Positions 41,555-50,175 of a stretch of 64,000 nucleotides of DNA are shown here, one piece after another (position 1 is the stretch's first letter; every line of letters starts with the position of its first letter). The notes under the pieces were generated by a model. The model saw nothing but the letters and a program-made list of their open reading frames with translations. It was not told the origin of the DNA and searched no databases. This DNA comes from CBDBCU01 sp965242615 (GTDB taxonomy: Bacteria; Chloroflexota; Dehalococcoidia; Lucifugimonadales; UBA3495). The position numbers and the translations under genes were made by a program. The stretch lies in assembly GCA_965242615.1 (NCBI GenBank), contig CBDESR010000002.1, forward strand, positions 62,001 through 126,000. Reading direction: 5' to 3'.

Positions 41555-42538
41555 ATGAAAAGGCGGACACCATTGGCACAACAACCCCGGCACACCTACG
41601 GCGGGCAGGCCGTTATTGAGGGCGTGATGATTCGCGGCCGCAGCTTTTTCAGCTTGGCGGTGCGGCGGCCCGATGGCAGCATTTACCACTATAACGAACC
41701 GCTGAACACCGCCTTTACTGGCGCCGTCCGCCGCATCCCGTTGCTGCGCGGCGTCTTGACTCTGGTCGAAACCTTGCTGCTGGGCGTCAAGGCGTTGAAC
41801 CGCTCGGCATCCTTGGCGGTGGAGTCTCCGGAGGGCGGGGACGGCGAAGTGTCCGGCTGGGCTTTGGCGCTGACCTTGGGCGTGTCCCTGGTTTTGGGCA
41901 TCGGGATATTCTTTGTCTTGCCGCTGCTGCTGGTGCGGTTGATTGACCCCTTTATCGGATCCGATTTGGTGAGCAATTTGATTGAGGGACTGTTGCGCTT
42001 GCTGATCCTGGTGGGCTATATCGGCGGTATCGGGCGGCTCAAGGATATTCGGCGGGTATTCGCCTATCACGGCGCGGAACACATGGCGGTACACGCCTAC
42101 GAAGCCGGCTTGCCTTTGACGGTGGCTAATGTCCGCAAGTTCGGCACACCGCATCCCCGCTGCGGCACCGCCTTTCTGCTGACGGTGGTACTGGTGTCGG
42201 TGGTCGTCTTTGCCTTTCTGGGGCGGCCGGATTTGGAATGGCGTATCCTGTCCCGCATCCTGCTGCTGCCGGTAGTGGCGGCTGTCAGCTACGAAATCAT
42301 CCGTTTCAGCGGGGTACATCCCACTTGGCTTATCGCCCGGCTGCTGGCAATACCCGGCTTGTGGCTGCAACGACTGACCACGCGCCGGCCGGAGGATGAC
42401 CAGATTGAGGTAGCCATCACCGCGATGGGCGCCGCCGTAGCCGCCGATGCCGGGGAACCGTATGTTTCCCCCTTTATGGCGGCGGCTGAGGATGAGGGCA
42501 ATCCGGTGATTCAGGAAAATTCGCCTACTATCCATTGA
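41555..42538 (+). CDS. DUF1385 (YqhQ-type) membrane protein
   Basis: A 327-residue member of DUF1385 (PF07136). The diagnostic N-terminus is YGGQAVIEGVMIRG, and HGAEHMAVHAYEAG with KFGTPHPRCGTAFLL form the conserved His/Cys-rich centre that looks like a metal site. Four or five hydrophobic segments are present (about residues 100-145 and 205-250). The function of the family is unknown. In many Gram-positive and Chloroflexota genomes it lies between rpmE and prfA, and here it follows rpmE after a terminator. I use the ATG at 41555; the longer frame begins within the terminator. Confidence 0.88.
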   Translation: MKRRTPLAQQPRHTYGGQAVIEGVMIRGRSFFSLAVRRPDGSIYHYNEPLNTAFTGAVRRIPLLRGVLTLVETLLLGVKALNRSASLAVESPEGGDGEVSGWALALTLGVSLVLGIGIFFVLPLLLVRLIDPFIGSDLVSNLIEGLLRLLILVGYIGGIGRLKDIRRVFAYHGAEHMAVHAYEAGLPLTVANVRKFGTPHPRCGTAFLLTVVLVSVVVFAFLGRPDLEWRILSRILLLPVVAAVSYEIIRFSGVHPTWLIARLLAIPGLWLQRLTTRRPEDDQIEVAITAMGAAVAADAGEPYVSPFMAAAEDEGNPVIQENSPTIH

Positions 42539-42946
42539 CGGAAGTGGCAGCGTCCGCCTAATCAGAGTCCCCCTAACCAGGGCTATCGCATATACTTGGC
42601 GGCATTTATCGTCATTCCCGTTTTCACGGGAATCCAGAGTCCCCGGCAGATCTGGATTCCCACTTTCGTGGGAATGACGATTTCTGTATGCGATAGCCCG
42701 CTCCTCTTAACCGGTCAAACTTTCCTAACCGGCAACTTTATGTTATGCTGAAGCCGTTTCAGCCAGCCCTGCTTATTTTCGGGGCGACTGAACACGGTTT
42801 TATTGCCTTGTTGCCGGGCTTTTCCTTATTTCCCGGCGGTTGAGGCGGCGGTTTCCAGCATATTCTTTACCTAATTTTATTTTATTCCGGCGCGGGGCGG
42901 CGGTGCAGCGGGCCGGGGCCGGGAGCGTCGGGAAGGGGGTATTTTC
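42539..42946. other. 408-bp gene-free region with a nested palindromic element
   Basis: The element at 42580-42699 fills the centre. The right part, about 42700-42940, has no clear gene and contains the ribosome-binding site GGAAGGGGG of the PIN/TRAM gene. Confidence 0.55.
42580..42699. mobile_element. 120-bp nested palindrome built from two inverted REP-like units
   Basis: Outer arms GGGCTATCGCATA (42580-42592) and TATGCGATAGCCC (42687-42699) are perfect inverted repeats. Inside, GTCATTCCCGTTTTCACGGG (42611-42630) begins one REP-like unit and TCTGGATTCCC...GGGAATGAC (42651-42679) is its inverted partner. The whole could fold into one long hairpin. This looks like a MITE or a REP doublet. 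Confidence 0.65.
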
Positions 42947-44011
42947 GTGTTAGAGTTGTGGACCCTTCGTTTGATTGGCGCCGGCGGTTTCGGCGTTCTG
43001 GGCTGGCGGCTGGGGGCGTATATGCCGGAGCTTTCCGCCGGGGAACGGCAGCTGGTGCCTTGGGGCGTCATTTTGGCGGTGGTCGGAGTGCCGGCCGGCG
43101 CGCTGCTGACGCCCTATCTGGTGCTGAAGCCGTGGCGCAAGAGCGTGGGCTACATCAACGCGATGCCGGGGCCGACGCTGCTGTCGGCGGCCTTGGGCGC
43201 GCTGCTGGGCCTGATTTTCGCCGCCCTTATCTCCATTCCTTTCTACACCTTGAACGGCTGGATGGCTTGGGGGATACCCCTCATCGTCAGCGTTACCCTG
43301 GGACTGACCGGCTTGCTGCTGGGCGGCTTGCGCGGCCGGGACTTGCCGACGGTCTTTCCCACTTTGGAGCAGACGCCGCACCGCAACGGGGCTACGGCTA
43401 CCGCCGCCGGGCGCAACGGCAAAATCCTGGTGGATACCAGCGTTATTATTGACGGCCGCATCGCCGACCTGACCGGCACCGGCTTTCTGGCCGGCAGCCT
43501 GGTTATTCCCCGGTTCGTGCTGGACGAACTGCGGCACATTGCCGATTCCAGCGACCCGCTGCGGCGGAATCGCGGCCGCCGCGGTTTGGAAGTGCTGGGA
43601 CGGCTGCGGCGGGATGACAATGTTACCCTGGACATACTGGATGTGGGGGTGTCCAACGGCGACGAAGTGGACTCGATGCTGGTCAAGATGGCCCGCAATA
43701 TGAAATCCCCCATCCTGACTACCGACTACAACCTGAACCGGGTAGCCGAGTTTCAGGGCGTCCAGGTGCTGAATGTCAACGAACTGGCTAACGCCCTGAA
43801 GTCCATCGTCCTGCCCGGCGAGGATATGCGGGTCAACATTGTGCAGGAGGGCAAGGAGGCCGGCCAAGGGGTGGCTTACCTGGATGACGGCACAATGGTG
43901 GTGGTCGAGGGCGGCCGGCGGTATATCAACGCCTTTCACGATATAACGGTGACCCGGGTGCTGCAAACGGCGGCCGGTCGCATCATATTCGCCCAATCCA
44001 AGAACCGCTGA
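42947..44011 (+). CDS. PIN/TRAM-domain membrane protein (YacL-like)
   Basis: A 354-residue protein. Four hydrophobic segments occupy residues about 5-25, 42-62, 80-100 and 104-125. A PIN nuclease domain follows (ILVDTSVIIDGRIADL at about 162, with acidic residues at VLDELRHIAD and ILTTDYNLNRVA), then a C-terminal TRAM RNA-binding domain (KEAGQGVAYLDDGTMVVVEG). The start is GTG at 42947 with GGAAGGGGG upstream. In Firmicutes and Chloroflexota this gene sits before ispD-ispF-cysS, as here. It may be a membrane-bound RNase; its substrate is not known. Confidence 0.92.
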   Translation: MLELWTLRLIGAGGFGVLGWRLGAYMPELSAGERQLVPWGVILAVVGVPAGALLTPYLVLKPWRKSVGYINAMPGPTLLSAALGALLGLIFAALISIPFYTLNGWMAWGIPLIVSVTLGLTGLLLGGLRGRDLPTVFPTLEQTPHRNGATATAAGRNGKILVDTSVIIDGRIADLTGTGFLAGSLVIPRFVLDELRHIADSSDPLRRNRGRRGLEVLGRLRRDDNVTLDILDVGVSNGDEVDSMLVKMARNMKSPILTTDYNLNRVAEFQGVQVLNVNELANALKSIVLPGEDMRVNIVQEGKEAGQGVAYLDDGTMVVVEGGRRYINAFHDITVTRVLQTAAGRIIFAQSKNR

Positions 44012-44114
44012 ACCGCCCCCGTCCGATTTAACCCGGTTTAACCCGGAGCCGCCGCACCAATTATGGCAGCGGCGGCTCCGGTCCATCCCCGGACATCCGC
44101 CAGGAAATCCAGTT

Positions 44115-44792
44115 ATGGCAATGGACAATTCCGTTGGCGCGGTTATTGTTGCCGCCGGCCGCAGTTCCCGGATGGCGGGCGTGGACAAAATCTTTGCCCC
44201 CTTGGGCGGCCGGCCGCTGCTGGCGCATACTCTTGACCGGTTCGAGGAGTTTGCCCCGGTGGGGGCGATGGCGCTGGTACTGGCGGCGGAGGCTGTAGAG
44301 CGGGGGCGGGAGTTGGTCCAACGGGAGGGGTACAACAAGGTGGCTCAAGTTTGCGCCGGCGGGGAACGGCGGCAGGATTCGGTGCGGGCCGGCTTGGCCG
44401 CCTTGCCGCCTTGCCAATGGGTCATCATCCACGACGGCGCGCGCCCCGGGGTGGACGCCGCCCTGCTGCAACGGGGACTGGACGCCGCAAAGCAATCCCC
44501 GGACGGCGCGGCCATTGCCGCCGTGCCGGTGAAAGACACCATCAAAGTCGTATCTCCGGCTTTGGAAATTACCCACACTCCCGACCGCTCTACTCTCTAC
44601 GCCGCCCAAACGCCGCAGATTTTCCGCTACGACCGGCTGGTACAAGCCCACGCCCAATTTGCCGGCGACGCTACGGATGACGCGGCAATGGTGGAAAGTT
44701 TGGGCGATAAAGTAGTGGTGTTTATGGGTTCCTACTGGAACTTGAAAGTAACAACGCCGGAGGATTTGGCGGTGGTGGCGGGGTGGGTGTAG
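44115..44792 (+). CDS. ispD: 2-C-methyl-D-erythritol 4-phosphate cytidylyltransferase
   Basis: A 225-residue IspD, third step of the MEP isoprenoid pathway, making CDP-ME from MEP and CTP. AVIVAAGRSSRMAGVDKIFA is the nucleotide-binding loop, VIIHDGARPGV the Mg site and AAVPVKDTIKVV the substrate-binding segment. YAAQTPQIFRYDRL is the family signature. It follows the PIN/TRAM gene by about 100 bp. Its usual partner ispF is 4.8 kb downstream, separated by DUF488 and LRR genes. Confidence 0.95.
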   Translation: MAMDNSVGAVIVAAGRSSRMAGVDKIFAPLGGRPLLAHTLDRFEEFAPVGAMALVLAAEAVERGRELVQREGYNKVAQVCAGGERRQDSVRAGLAALPPCQWVIIHDGARPGVDAALLQRGLDAAKQSPDGAAIAAVPVKDTIKVVSPALEITHTPDRSTLYAAQTPQIFRYDRLVQAHAQFAGDATDDAAMVESLGDKVVVFMGSYWNLKVTTPEDLAVVAGWV

Positions 44793-44868
44793 GGCGTGCT
44801 GATTTCAGCGCCGGGGCGGCCGTGCTACGGCTTTGCGGGCAAGCCGATTGGGTGGTATAGTGCGCTCT

Positions 44869-45429
44869 ATGACGAACTACCGGGTATTCACCATCGGTCA
44901 TGGCGGGCGTACGCTGGACGAACTTGCCGCCCAATTACGGGAGCGGGAAATTCGGTTTGTGGTTGATGTTCGCTCCCAGCCCTATTCCCGGTATCAGCCC
45001 GAGTTTTCCCGGGATGCGCTGCAAAGAGGGTTGGACGGCGCCGGTCTGGAATATATCTTTATGGGCGATCAGTTGGGCGGTCGTCCTGATGACCCTTCCT
45101 GCTACACCGCCAACGGCAATGTTGATTACGCCGCAGTCCGCCGCTTGGCTGCTTTCCAGCAGGGTATCCAACGGCTGCTGACCGGTTGCGCCAAGGGCTA
45201 CTCTCTAGCCCTGTTGTGCAGCGAGGGCAACCCGGAAAAGTGCCATCGCTCCGGGCTGGTCGGCGATGAATTGGAAAGCCAAGGCGTCGAGGTAGTTCAC
45301 TTGCTGCCGGATGGCGGGGTCAAGTCCCAACCGGCGGTAATGCAGGCCCGCACCGCCGGCAAGATGCTGTTGCCCGGCTTTGGGCAAGTATCGAGCAAGC
45401 CGGTTTCCGGTCGTGGAGAGCAATTATGA
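44869..45429 (+). CDS. DUF488 protein, copy 1
   Basis: A 186-residue DUF488 protein. Family marks are VFTIGHGGRTLDEL at the N-terminus, FVVDVRSQPYSRY, and LLCSEGNPEKCHRSGLVGDE near residue 120, with the C.E.....CHR signature that suggests a catalytic or metal site. The biochemical role of DUF488 is not established. ATG at 44869; a longer frame adds twelve unlikely residues. It overlaps the second DUF488 gene by 4 bp (ATGA), so the two are translationally coupled. Confidence 0.85.
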   Translation: MTNYRVFTIGHGGRTLDELAAQLREREIRFVVDVRSQPYSRYQPEFSRDALQRGLDGAGLEYIFMGDQLGGRPDDPSCYTANGNVDYAAVRRLAAFQQGIQRLLTGCAKGYSLALLCSEGNPEKCHRSGLVGDELESQGVEVVHLLPDGGVKSQPAVMQARTAGKMLLPGFGQVSSKPVSGRGEQL

Positions 45430-45920
45430 GGGTTTTTACCATCGGCGGCTACGGGTTCGATGAAACTTCTTTCCTGGCTGCTTTGCAGGAGGCAGATGTG
45501 GACCTTTTGGTGGACATTCGCCAACGGGCCGGGATGCGCGGCGCCAAATACGCCTTTCTTAACAAAAACCGTTTGGGCAACTCCTTGTCGCGCATCGGCA
45601 AAGAGTATCGCCACATCAACAAACTGGCCCCTACTTCGGAAATTCGCGCTCTACAAAAAGAGGCGGACTTTTCGGACGGGGTCTTGAAACGGGAACGCGT
45701 CGAGTTGTCCACGGAGTTCATCGCGGCGTATAAGGACGAGGTGTTGTCTGTTTTCAGCGAGGAGTTGGAATCGTTTGCGGATTCCTTGGAAGGCGTGGAA
45801 AGTATGGCATTTTTCTGCGTTGAGGAGTCTCCCGAGGCGTGTCACCGTTCCCTAGTTGCCGACCAAGTCGCCGAGTATTTTGGAGTTGCAGTAGAGGATT
45901 TGCGGCCATGCGTTGCCTGA
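45426..45920 (+). CDS. DUF488 protein, copy 2
   Basis: A 164-residue paralogue: VFTIGGYGFDETSFL, DLLVDIRQRAGMRGAKYAF, and FFCVEESPEACHRSLVADQ with the same CHR signature. It is clearly diverged from copy 1, so the pair probably has distinct roles rather than being a recent duplication. The start overlaps copy 1 by 4 bp and its end overlaps the next gene by 13 bp, making a tight three-gene cassette. Confidence 0.85.
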   Translation: MRVFTIGGYGFDETSFLAALQEADVDLLVDIRQRAGMRGAKYAFLNKNRLGNSLSRIGKEYRHINKLAPTSEIRALQKEADFSDGVLKRERVELSTEFIAAYKDEVLSVFSEELESFADSLEGVESMAFFCVEESPEACHRSLVADQVAEYFGVAVEDLRPCVA

Positions 45921-46525
45921 TTGTTTCCAAAACTCGGGCCCGTAATTCGTTTTGCGTAGGAGCGTTAGCCGTAGACCGTTCTAATCTGCGCCTTACCGAA
46001 CAGGAAGGTCGGCCTTTCCTGCCCCATACTACGCCTTACGAAATCGGGCAAGTTTGGGAGTTGGAGTGGGTTCAGTGCTCTGACCGGACTGCTCCGCACC
46101 TGGAGGATGTTCTGGTTACATCAGCAATTTTTGTTGAGACGCGCGCTGACTTGGCGGAACGGCTGCCCGAGTGGATAAGCCCTTGGCGGGGCGGCGTAAA
46201 AGACCTGTTTGAGGGGAAAGTTCGCGGCCCTACTTCCTCGGGAAGCGGGTATATTCAAGACGATGTTCCGCAGCAGAGCGTAGGTTTCTGGATTCCTGAC
46301 CGGGATATGCAGCTGGAGAGCGAAATTTCGCGCTATGATGGTACATCCAGCTATCATTACCGATACGAACCGTTCCGCATAACTTACGTTGGAGTCGCCC
46401 GCCCGCCGGAGCAGGTTAAAGCCGGGCAATTGGCGCGGGTTTCCTTAGCCCGGTGGTATAAACCGGCGGACGCGGCGGACGATTTCCCGGAACGCTGCTA
46501 TTTGCAGATTTCCGGCGCATATTAA
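45908..46525 (+). CDS. Dual-OB-like protein (tentative) of the DUF488 cassette
   Basis: A 205-residue soluble protein, mostly predicted beta (MRCLIVSKTRARNSFCVGAL, then LPHTTPYEIGQVWELEWVQC and FRITYVGVARPPEQ). The layout of two beta-barrel halves and the association with DUF488 genes suggest the 'dual OB' (DuOB) family that I recall from conflict-system surveys, but I cannot verify this from sequence alone. Conserved-looking C-terminal RVSLARWYKPADA and ERCYLQISGAY. Its ATG at 45908 lies inside the end of the second DUF488 gene in another frame, so it is coupled to it. Confidence 0.5.
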   Translation: MRCLIVSKTRARNSFCVGALAVDRSNLRLTEQEGRPFLPHTTPYEIGQVWELEWVQCSDRTAPHLEDVLVTSAIFVETRADLAERLPEWISPWRGGVKDLFEGKVRGPTSSGSGYIQDDVPQQSVGFWIPDRDMQLESEISRYDGTSSYHYRYEPFRITYVGVARPPEQVKAGQLARVSLARWYKPADAADDFPERCYLQISGAY

Positions 46526-46558
46526 ACGCCCCAACATTCACACCGGGGTTATCCCGAA

Positions 46559-47323
46559 ATGAAACGATTGTACATCCCCATCATCAGCCTGTCCGTTGCC
46601 ATTGCCGCGCTACTGGCTGCCGCTTGCGCTGCTGGCGGGGCGGGCGATGCCGCTGCCATAGACGCCGACCGGGCGGCCCTGGTTGCCCTTTACAATGCCG
46701 CCGGCGGGACGGAGTGGCGGCATAGTCGGAACTGGCTTTCGGAGCGGCCGCTGGGGGAGTGGGAGGGCGTTGCCGTTGACCGGCAGGGGCGGGTTGTTGC
46801 CCTTGACCTGAGCTTTAACAACCTGCGGGGGACGATTCCGCCGGAGTTCGGTAATTTGTCCGCCTTGTCCCGGGTCAATTTCAGCTACAATCATCTGACC
46901 GGCCCCATACCGGCGGAAGTGGGCAACTTATCCAACTTGACGCGCTGGCTTTCCTATCAGAACCAGTTGAGCGGCGCAATCCCGCCGCAGTTCGGCAACC
47001 TGTCCAAGCTGACGGTGCTAGATTTGTACCAGAACCGGCTGACCGGGGAGATACCGGCGGAGTTGGGGCAGTTGGCGAACTTGACTTATCTGGATGTGGG
47101 CATTAACCAGTTGACCGGTCGGGTGCCGGCGGAGTTGGGCGGGCTGGTCAACCTGGATTATCTGGCTTTCACCGACAATCAACTTTCCGGGGAATTGCCG
47201 GCATCTTTCACCGCCCTGGTCAGGCTGGACTTTCTGGGCTTTGCCGCTGCCGGCTTGTGCGCGCCGGGGGAAATGCGGGAATGGCTGACCGGGATTGAGA
47301 CGGTGGTGGGGGAGGGGTGCTGA
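46559..47323 (+). CDS. Leucine-rich-repeat lipoprotein, small
   Basis: 254 residues. Signal peptide with lipobox LAAAC (Cys23), so it is lipid-anchored outside the membrane. An N-terminal cap (DRAALVALYNAAGGTEWRHS, then LSERPLGEWEGVAVD) precedes about six plant-type 24-residue LRRs (LTYLDVGINQLTGRVPAELG and similar) and a C-terminal cap ending in ETVVGEGC. The cap and repeats match the LRR proteins widespread in algae, plants and environmental bacteria; their ligands are usually proteins or glycans. It is followed 100 bp later by a much larger relative with the same caps. Confidence 0.85.
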   Translation: MKRLYIPIISLSVAIAALLAAACAAGGAGDAAAIDADRAALVALYNAAGGTEWRHSRNWLSERPLGEWEGVAVDRQGRVVALDLSFNNLRGTIPPEFGNLSALSRVNFSYNHLTGPIPAEVGNLSNLTRWLSYQNQLSGAIPPQFGNLSKLTVLDLYQNRLTGEIPAELGQLANLTYLDVGINQLTGRVPAELGGLVNLDYLAFTDNQLSGELPASFTALVRLDFLGFAAAGLCAPGEMREWLTGIETVVGEGC

Positions 47324-47422
47324 CGCGGGGAACTGAAAAGGACATTCCGGGAACAAAATTGCCCCCGGCGGCGTCAAGGGGATATATGCTAAACTGGCCG
47401 CACTGCTAAAGAGAGGTTACCC

Positions 47423-49576
47423 TTGACGCGCCGCAACTATCTTTTGCTTGCCCTGTTGTTGGTCAGCCTGTTGCTGCCGGCCTTGATTGCCTGCACTGAT
47501 GGCGGCACTGTTACGCCGGCCGGGACGCCGGCGGCAACGATTGCTGTTGCCGTGATGCCGACGCCGCTGGTTACTATTGCGCCGGCGGCCACGCCGGCAA
47601 CAATGACCGTGCCGCCGCCGGCTACTGTTGCGCCAACTCCCCCAATAGCGACTGCGCCACCGCCCACCTCTACGCCGACGGTTACCGCAACGCCGCCGCC
47701 GCCAGCAACGCCTACGCCGGAACCGGATCCCCGTCCCGCGCCTTTGTCGCCGGGGGATACCTCGGTGGGAACGGACCGGGCGGCGTTGGTAGCCCTTTAC
47801 GATTCGCTGAGGGCCCCCTATTGGGACGACGAATCCAAAAGCAGTTTGGTAGCGTATATGCATAACGATAACTGGCTGACCGATAAGCCCTTGGACGAAT
47901 GGTATGGGGTTACTACTAACGCCAACGGGCGCGTTATTGAGCTGGATCTCGATTTCAACGACTTGACCGGCTCCATACCCCCGGAGTTGGGCAATTTGTC
48001 CAACCTTACCTCCTTAAGTATCGATTGGTACAACCTGAGTGGCCCCATTCCGCCGGAGTTGGGCAACTTGGCTAACTTGACTGAGCTGTTCTTGGCCGGC
48101 GGTCTGACTGGATCCATTCCGCCGGAGTTGGGCAATCTGTCTAATCTGACCGAGCTGTCCCTGCTCTTTGACGACATAAGTGGTCGTCCCATTCCGCCGG
48201 AGTTGGGCAACTTGGCTAACCTGACTGAGCTGCTCTTGGTCGGCGGTCTGACTGGATCCATTCCGCCGGAGTTGGGCAGTTTGTCCAACCTTACCTCCTT
48301 GAGCATCTATGGGGAAAACCTGAGCGGTCCCATCCCCCCGGAGTTGGGCAATCTGTCCAACCTTACCTCCTTGAGCATCTATGGGGAAAACCTGAGCGGC
48401 CCCATTCCGCCGGAGTTGGGCAATCTGTCCAACCTTACCTCCTTGAGCATCTATGGGGAAAACCTGAGCGGCCCCATTCCGCCGGAGTTGGTCAGTTTGT
48501 CCAACCTTACCTCCTTAAGTATCCAAGGGTACAACCTGAGTGGCCCCATTCCGCCGGAGTTGGCCAACTTGGCTAACCTGACTGAGCTGCTCTTGGCCGG
48601 CGGTCTGACTGGATCCATTCCGCCGGAGTTGGCCAACTTGGCTAACCTGACTGAGCTGCTCTTGGCCGGCGGTCTGACTGGATCCATTCCGCCGGAGTTG
48701 GCCAACTTGGCTAACCTGACTGAGCTGCTCTTGGCCGGCGGTCTGACTGGATCCATTCCGCCGGAGTTGGGCAATCTGTCCAACCTTACCTCCTTAAGCA
48801 TCTACGGGGACAACCTGAGCGGCTCCATACCCCCTGAGTTGGGCAATCTGTCTAACCTGACCGAGCTGAACCTGAGCTTTAACGACATAAGTGGTCCCAT
48901 TCCGCCGGAGTTGGGTAATCTGTCTAACCTTACCTCCTTAATCATCCGTGGGGACAACCTGATCGGCTCCATTCCGCCGGAGTTGGGCAACTTGGCTAAC
49001 TTGACTGAGCTGAGATTGGGCGCTAACTGGCATGGGCTGGGCCTAACTGGATCCATCCCCCCGGAGCTGGGCAAGCTGGATAGTCTCATCTACTTGGATC
49101 TGGATGTCAATCGACTGACCGGACCCATCCCATCGGAACTAGGCAATCTGTCTAACCTGACTTACCTGGGACTGAGCCATAACGACATAAGCGGGTACAT
49201 ACCGCCGGAGTTGGGCAACTTGTCTCGACTGACCGGTTTGTCGCTGAACGAAAACGGGTTGACCGGGAATATACCGCCGGATTTGGGGCGTCTTTCCAGC
49301 CTTACCTATCTGAACTTGGGCGGCAACAGCTTAACCGGGTTAATTCCCCCAGAGTTGGGCAACCTTTCTAATCTCGCCGAGGGGCGGTTTTACGACAACA
49401 GCTTGTGGGGAGAATTGCCGGTTGAGCTAGCCAAGTTGACTAATCTGACGTACTTGGATTTCAGCAACAACACTGGTGGTCTCCTTGATTTCCTCGAAAA
49501 TCCCGAACTCTGCGCCCCCGCCGCCTTGCAGGATTGGCTGAGCGGCATTGAAACCGTGTTTGGCCCCAACTGCTGA
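47423..49576 (+). CDS. Leucine-rich-repeat lipoprotein, large, with Pro/Thr stalk
   Basis: 717 residues from a TTG at 47423 (GAGAGG upstream). Signal peptide with lipobox LIAC (Cys24). Residues about 30-110 are a Pro/Thr/Ala-rich stalk (TPTPEPDPRP at its end) that would hold the repeats away from the membrane. After a cap (DRAALVALYDSL) come about 22 LRRs of the plant type with IPPELGNLSNLT, and the C-terminal cap ends ETVFGPNC as in the smaller neighbour. Two blocks of repeats are almost identical in DNA (3 x 72 bp at 48272-48487; 3 x 69 bp at 48560-48766), showing recent expansion. Probably a surface binding or adhesion protein. Confidence 0.85.
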   Translation: MTRRNYLLLALLLVSLLLPALIACTDGGTVTPAGTPAATIAVAVMPTPLVTIAPAATPATMTVPPPATVAPTPPIATAPPPTSTPTVTATPPPPATPTPEPDPRPAPLSPGDTSVGTDRAALVALYDSLRAPYWDDESKSSLVAYMHNDNWLTDKPLDEWYGVTTNANGRVIELDLDFNDLTGSIPPELGNLSNLTSLSIDWYNLSGPIPPELGNLANLTELFLAGGLTGSIPPELGNLSNLTELSLLFDDISGRPIPPELGNLANLTELLLVGGLTGSIPPELGSLSNLTSLSIYGENLSGPIPPELGNLSNLTSLSIYGENLSGPIPPELGNLSNLTSLSIYGENLSGPIPPELVSLSNLTSLSIQGYNLSGPIPPELANLANLTELLLAGGLTGSIPPELANLANLTELLLAGGLTGSIPPELANLANLTELLLAGGLTGSIPPELGNLSNLTSLSIYGDNLSGSIPPELGNLSNLTELNLSFNDISGPIPPELGNLSNLTSLIIRGDNLIGSIPPELGNLANLTELRLGANWHGLGLTGSIPPELGKLDSLIYLDLDVNRLTGPIPSELGNLSNLTYLGLSHNDISGYIPPELGNLSRLTGLSLNENGLTGNIPPDLGRLSSLTYLNLGGNSLTGLIPPELGNLSNLAEGRFYDNSLWGELPVELAKLTNLTYLDFSNNTGGLLDFLENPELCAPAALQDWLSGIETVFGPNC
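48272..48487 (+). repeat. Three tandem 72-bp coding repeats
   Basis: Units begin at 48272, 48344 and 48416, near-identical at DNA level; each encodes a 24-residue LRR with NLTSLSIYGENLSGPIPPEL. They lie inside the large LRR gene and keep the frame. Confidence 0.9.
48560..48766 (+). repeat. Three tandem 69-bp coding repeats
   Basis: Units begin at 48560, 48629 and 48698 and are identical or nearly so; each encodes a 23-residue LRR with ANLTELLLAGGLTGSIPPEL. They keep the frame of the LRR gene. Confidence 0.9.
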
Positions 49577-49624
49577 AAGGTAGCATCGACATCCACCATC
49601 TATCATCGACAAGGCATCCCGCCT

Positions 49625-50130
49625 ATGACCACCATCCCCCCCACATTCCGCGCCGGCATTGGTTTTGACGCCCACGCCCTTTCTGCCGGGCGGCGGCTGG
49701 TTTTGGGCGGGGTGGCGGTTCCTTTTGAGCGGGGGTTGGCTGGGCATAGCGACGGGGATGTATTGGCTCACGCGGTTATGGATGCTTTGTTGGGGGCGGC
49801 TAATCTGGGGGATAAGGGGCAGCATTTCCCCTCGGCGGATGAGCAGTATCGGGATATTTCCAGCTTGCGGCTGCTGCGGCAAATCGGCGATTTGCTGGCC
49901 GCTAACCGGTGGCAGGTCAACAACATAGATGCTACAATGTTGGCGCAGCAGCCCCGGCTGGGGCCGTTCATCCGGCAATGGGGGAAAATATGGCGGCCGC
50001 CTTGTCGGTTGACCCGGAACAGGTCAGCGTCAAGGTTACGACCACCGACTACTTGGGCTTTACCGGGCGGGCGGAAGGCATCGCCGCCGTGGCGGTGGCG
50101 ACCCTTGTCCAGGTTGAACCGGCGGCTTGA
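49625..50130 (+). pseudogene. ispF: 2-C-methyl-D-erythritol 2,4-cyclodiphosphate synthase, frameshifted
   Basis: The N-terminal two thirds are good IspF: GIGFDAHALSAGRRLVLGGV (metal Asp-His), AGHSDGDVLAHAVMDALLGA (second metal site), GDKGQHFPSAD and VNNIDATMLAQQPRL. In the next frame the rest continues as MGENMAAALSVDPEQVSVKV, TTTDYLGFTGRAEGIAA, ending at 50130. The break is near 49976-49986 at CAATGGGGGAAAA; one extra A (CAAATGGGGG) would restore a full 167-residue enzyme. As given, the protein would lose the C-terminal CDP-ME-binding segment and end in a nonsense tail at 50179. Because the MEP pathway is essential, an error in the sequence or assembly is more likely than true loss; frameshifting on the G-run is a weaker possibility. 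It precedes cysS. Confidence 0.88.
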
Positions 50131-50175
50131 TTCGCCGCCAGCCGGCTGCCATAGTAAGCAAGCAGTGGCAAAGCG

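Noticed and set aside
49976..49986. Programmed -1 frameshift in ispF
   Set aside because: The site does not form a standard X XXY YYZ heptamer in the incoming frame and I see no strong downstream stem; an indel is simpler.
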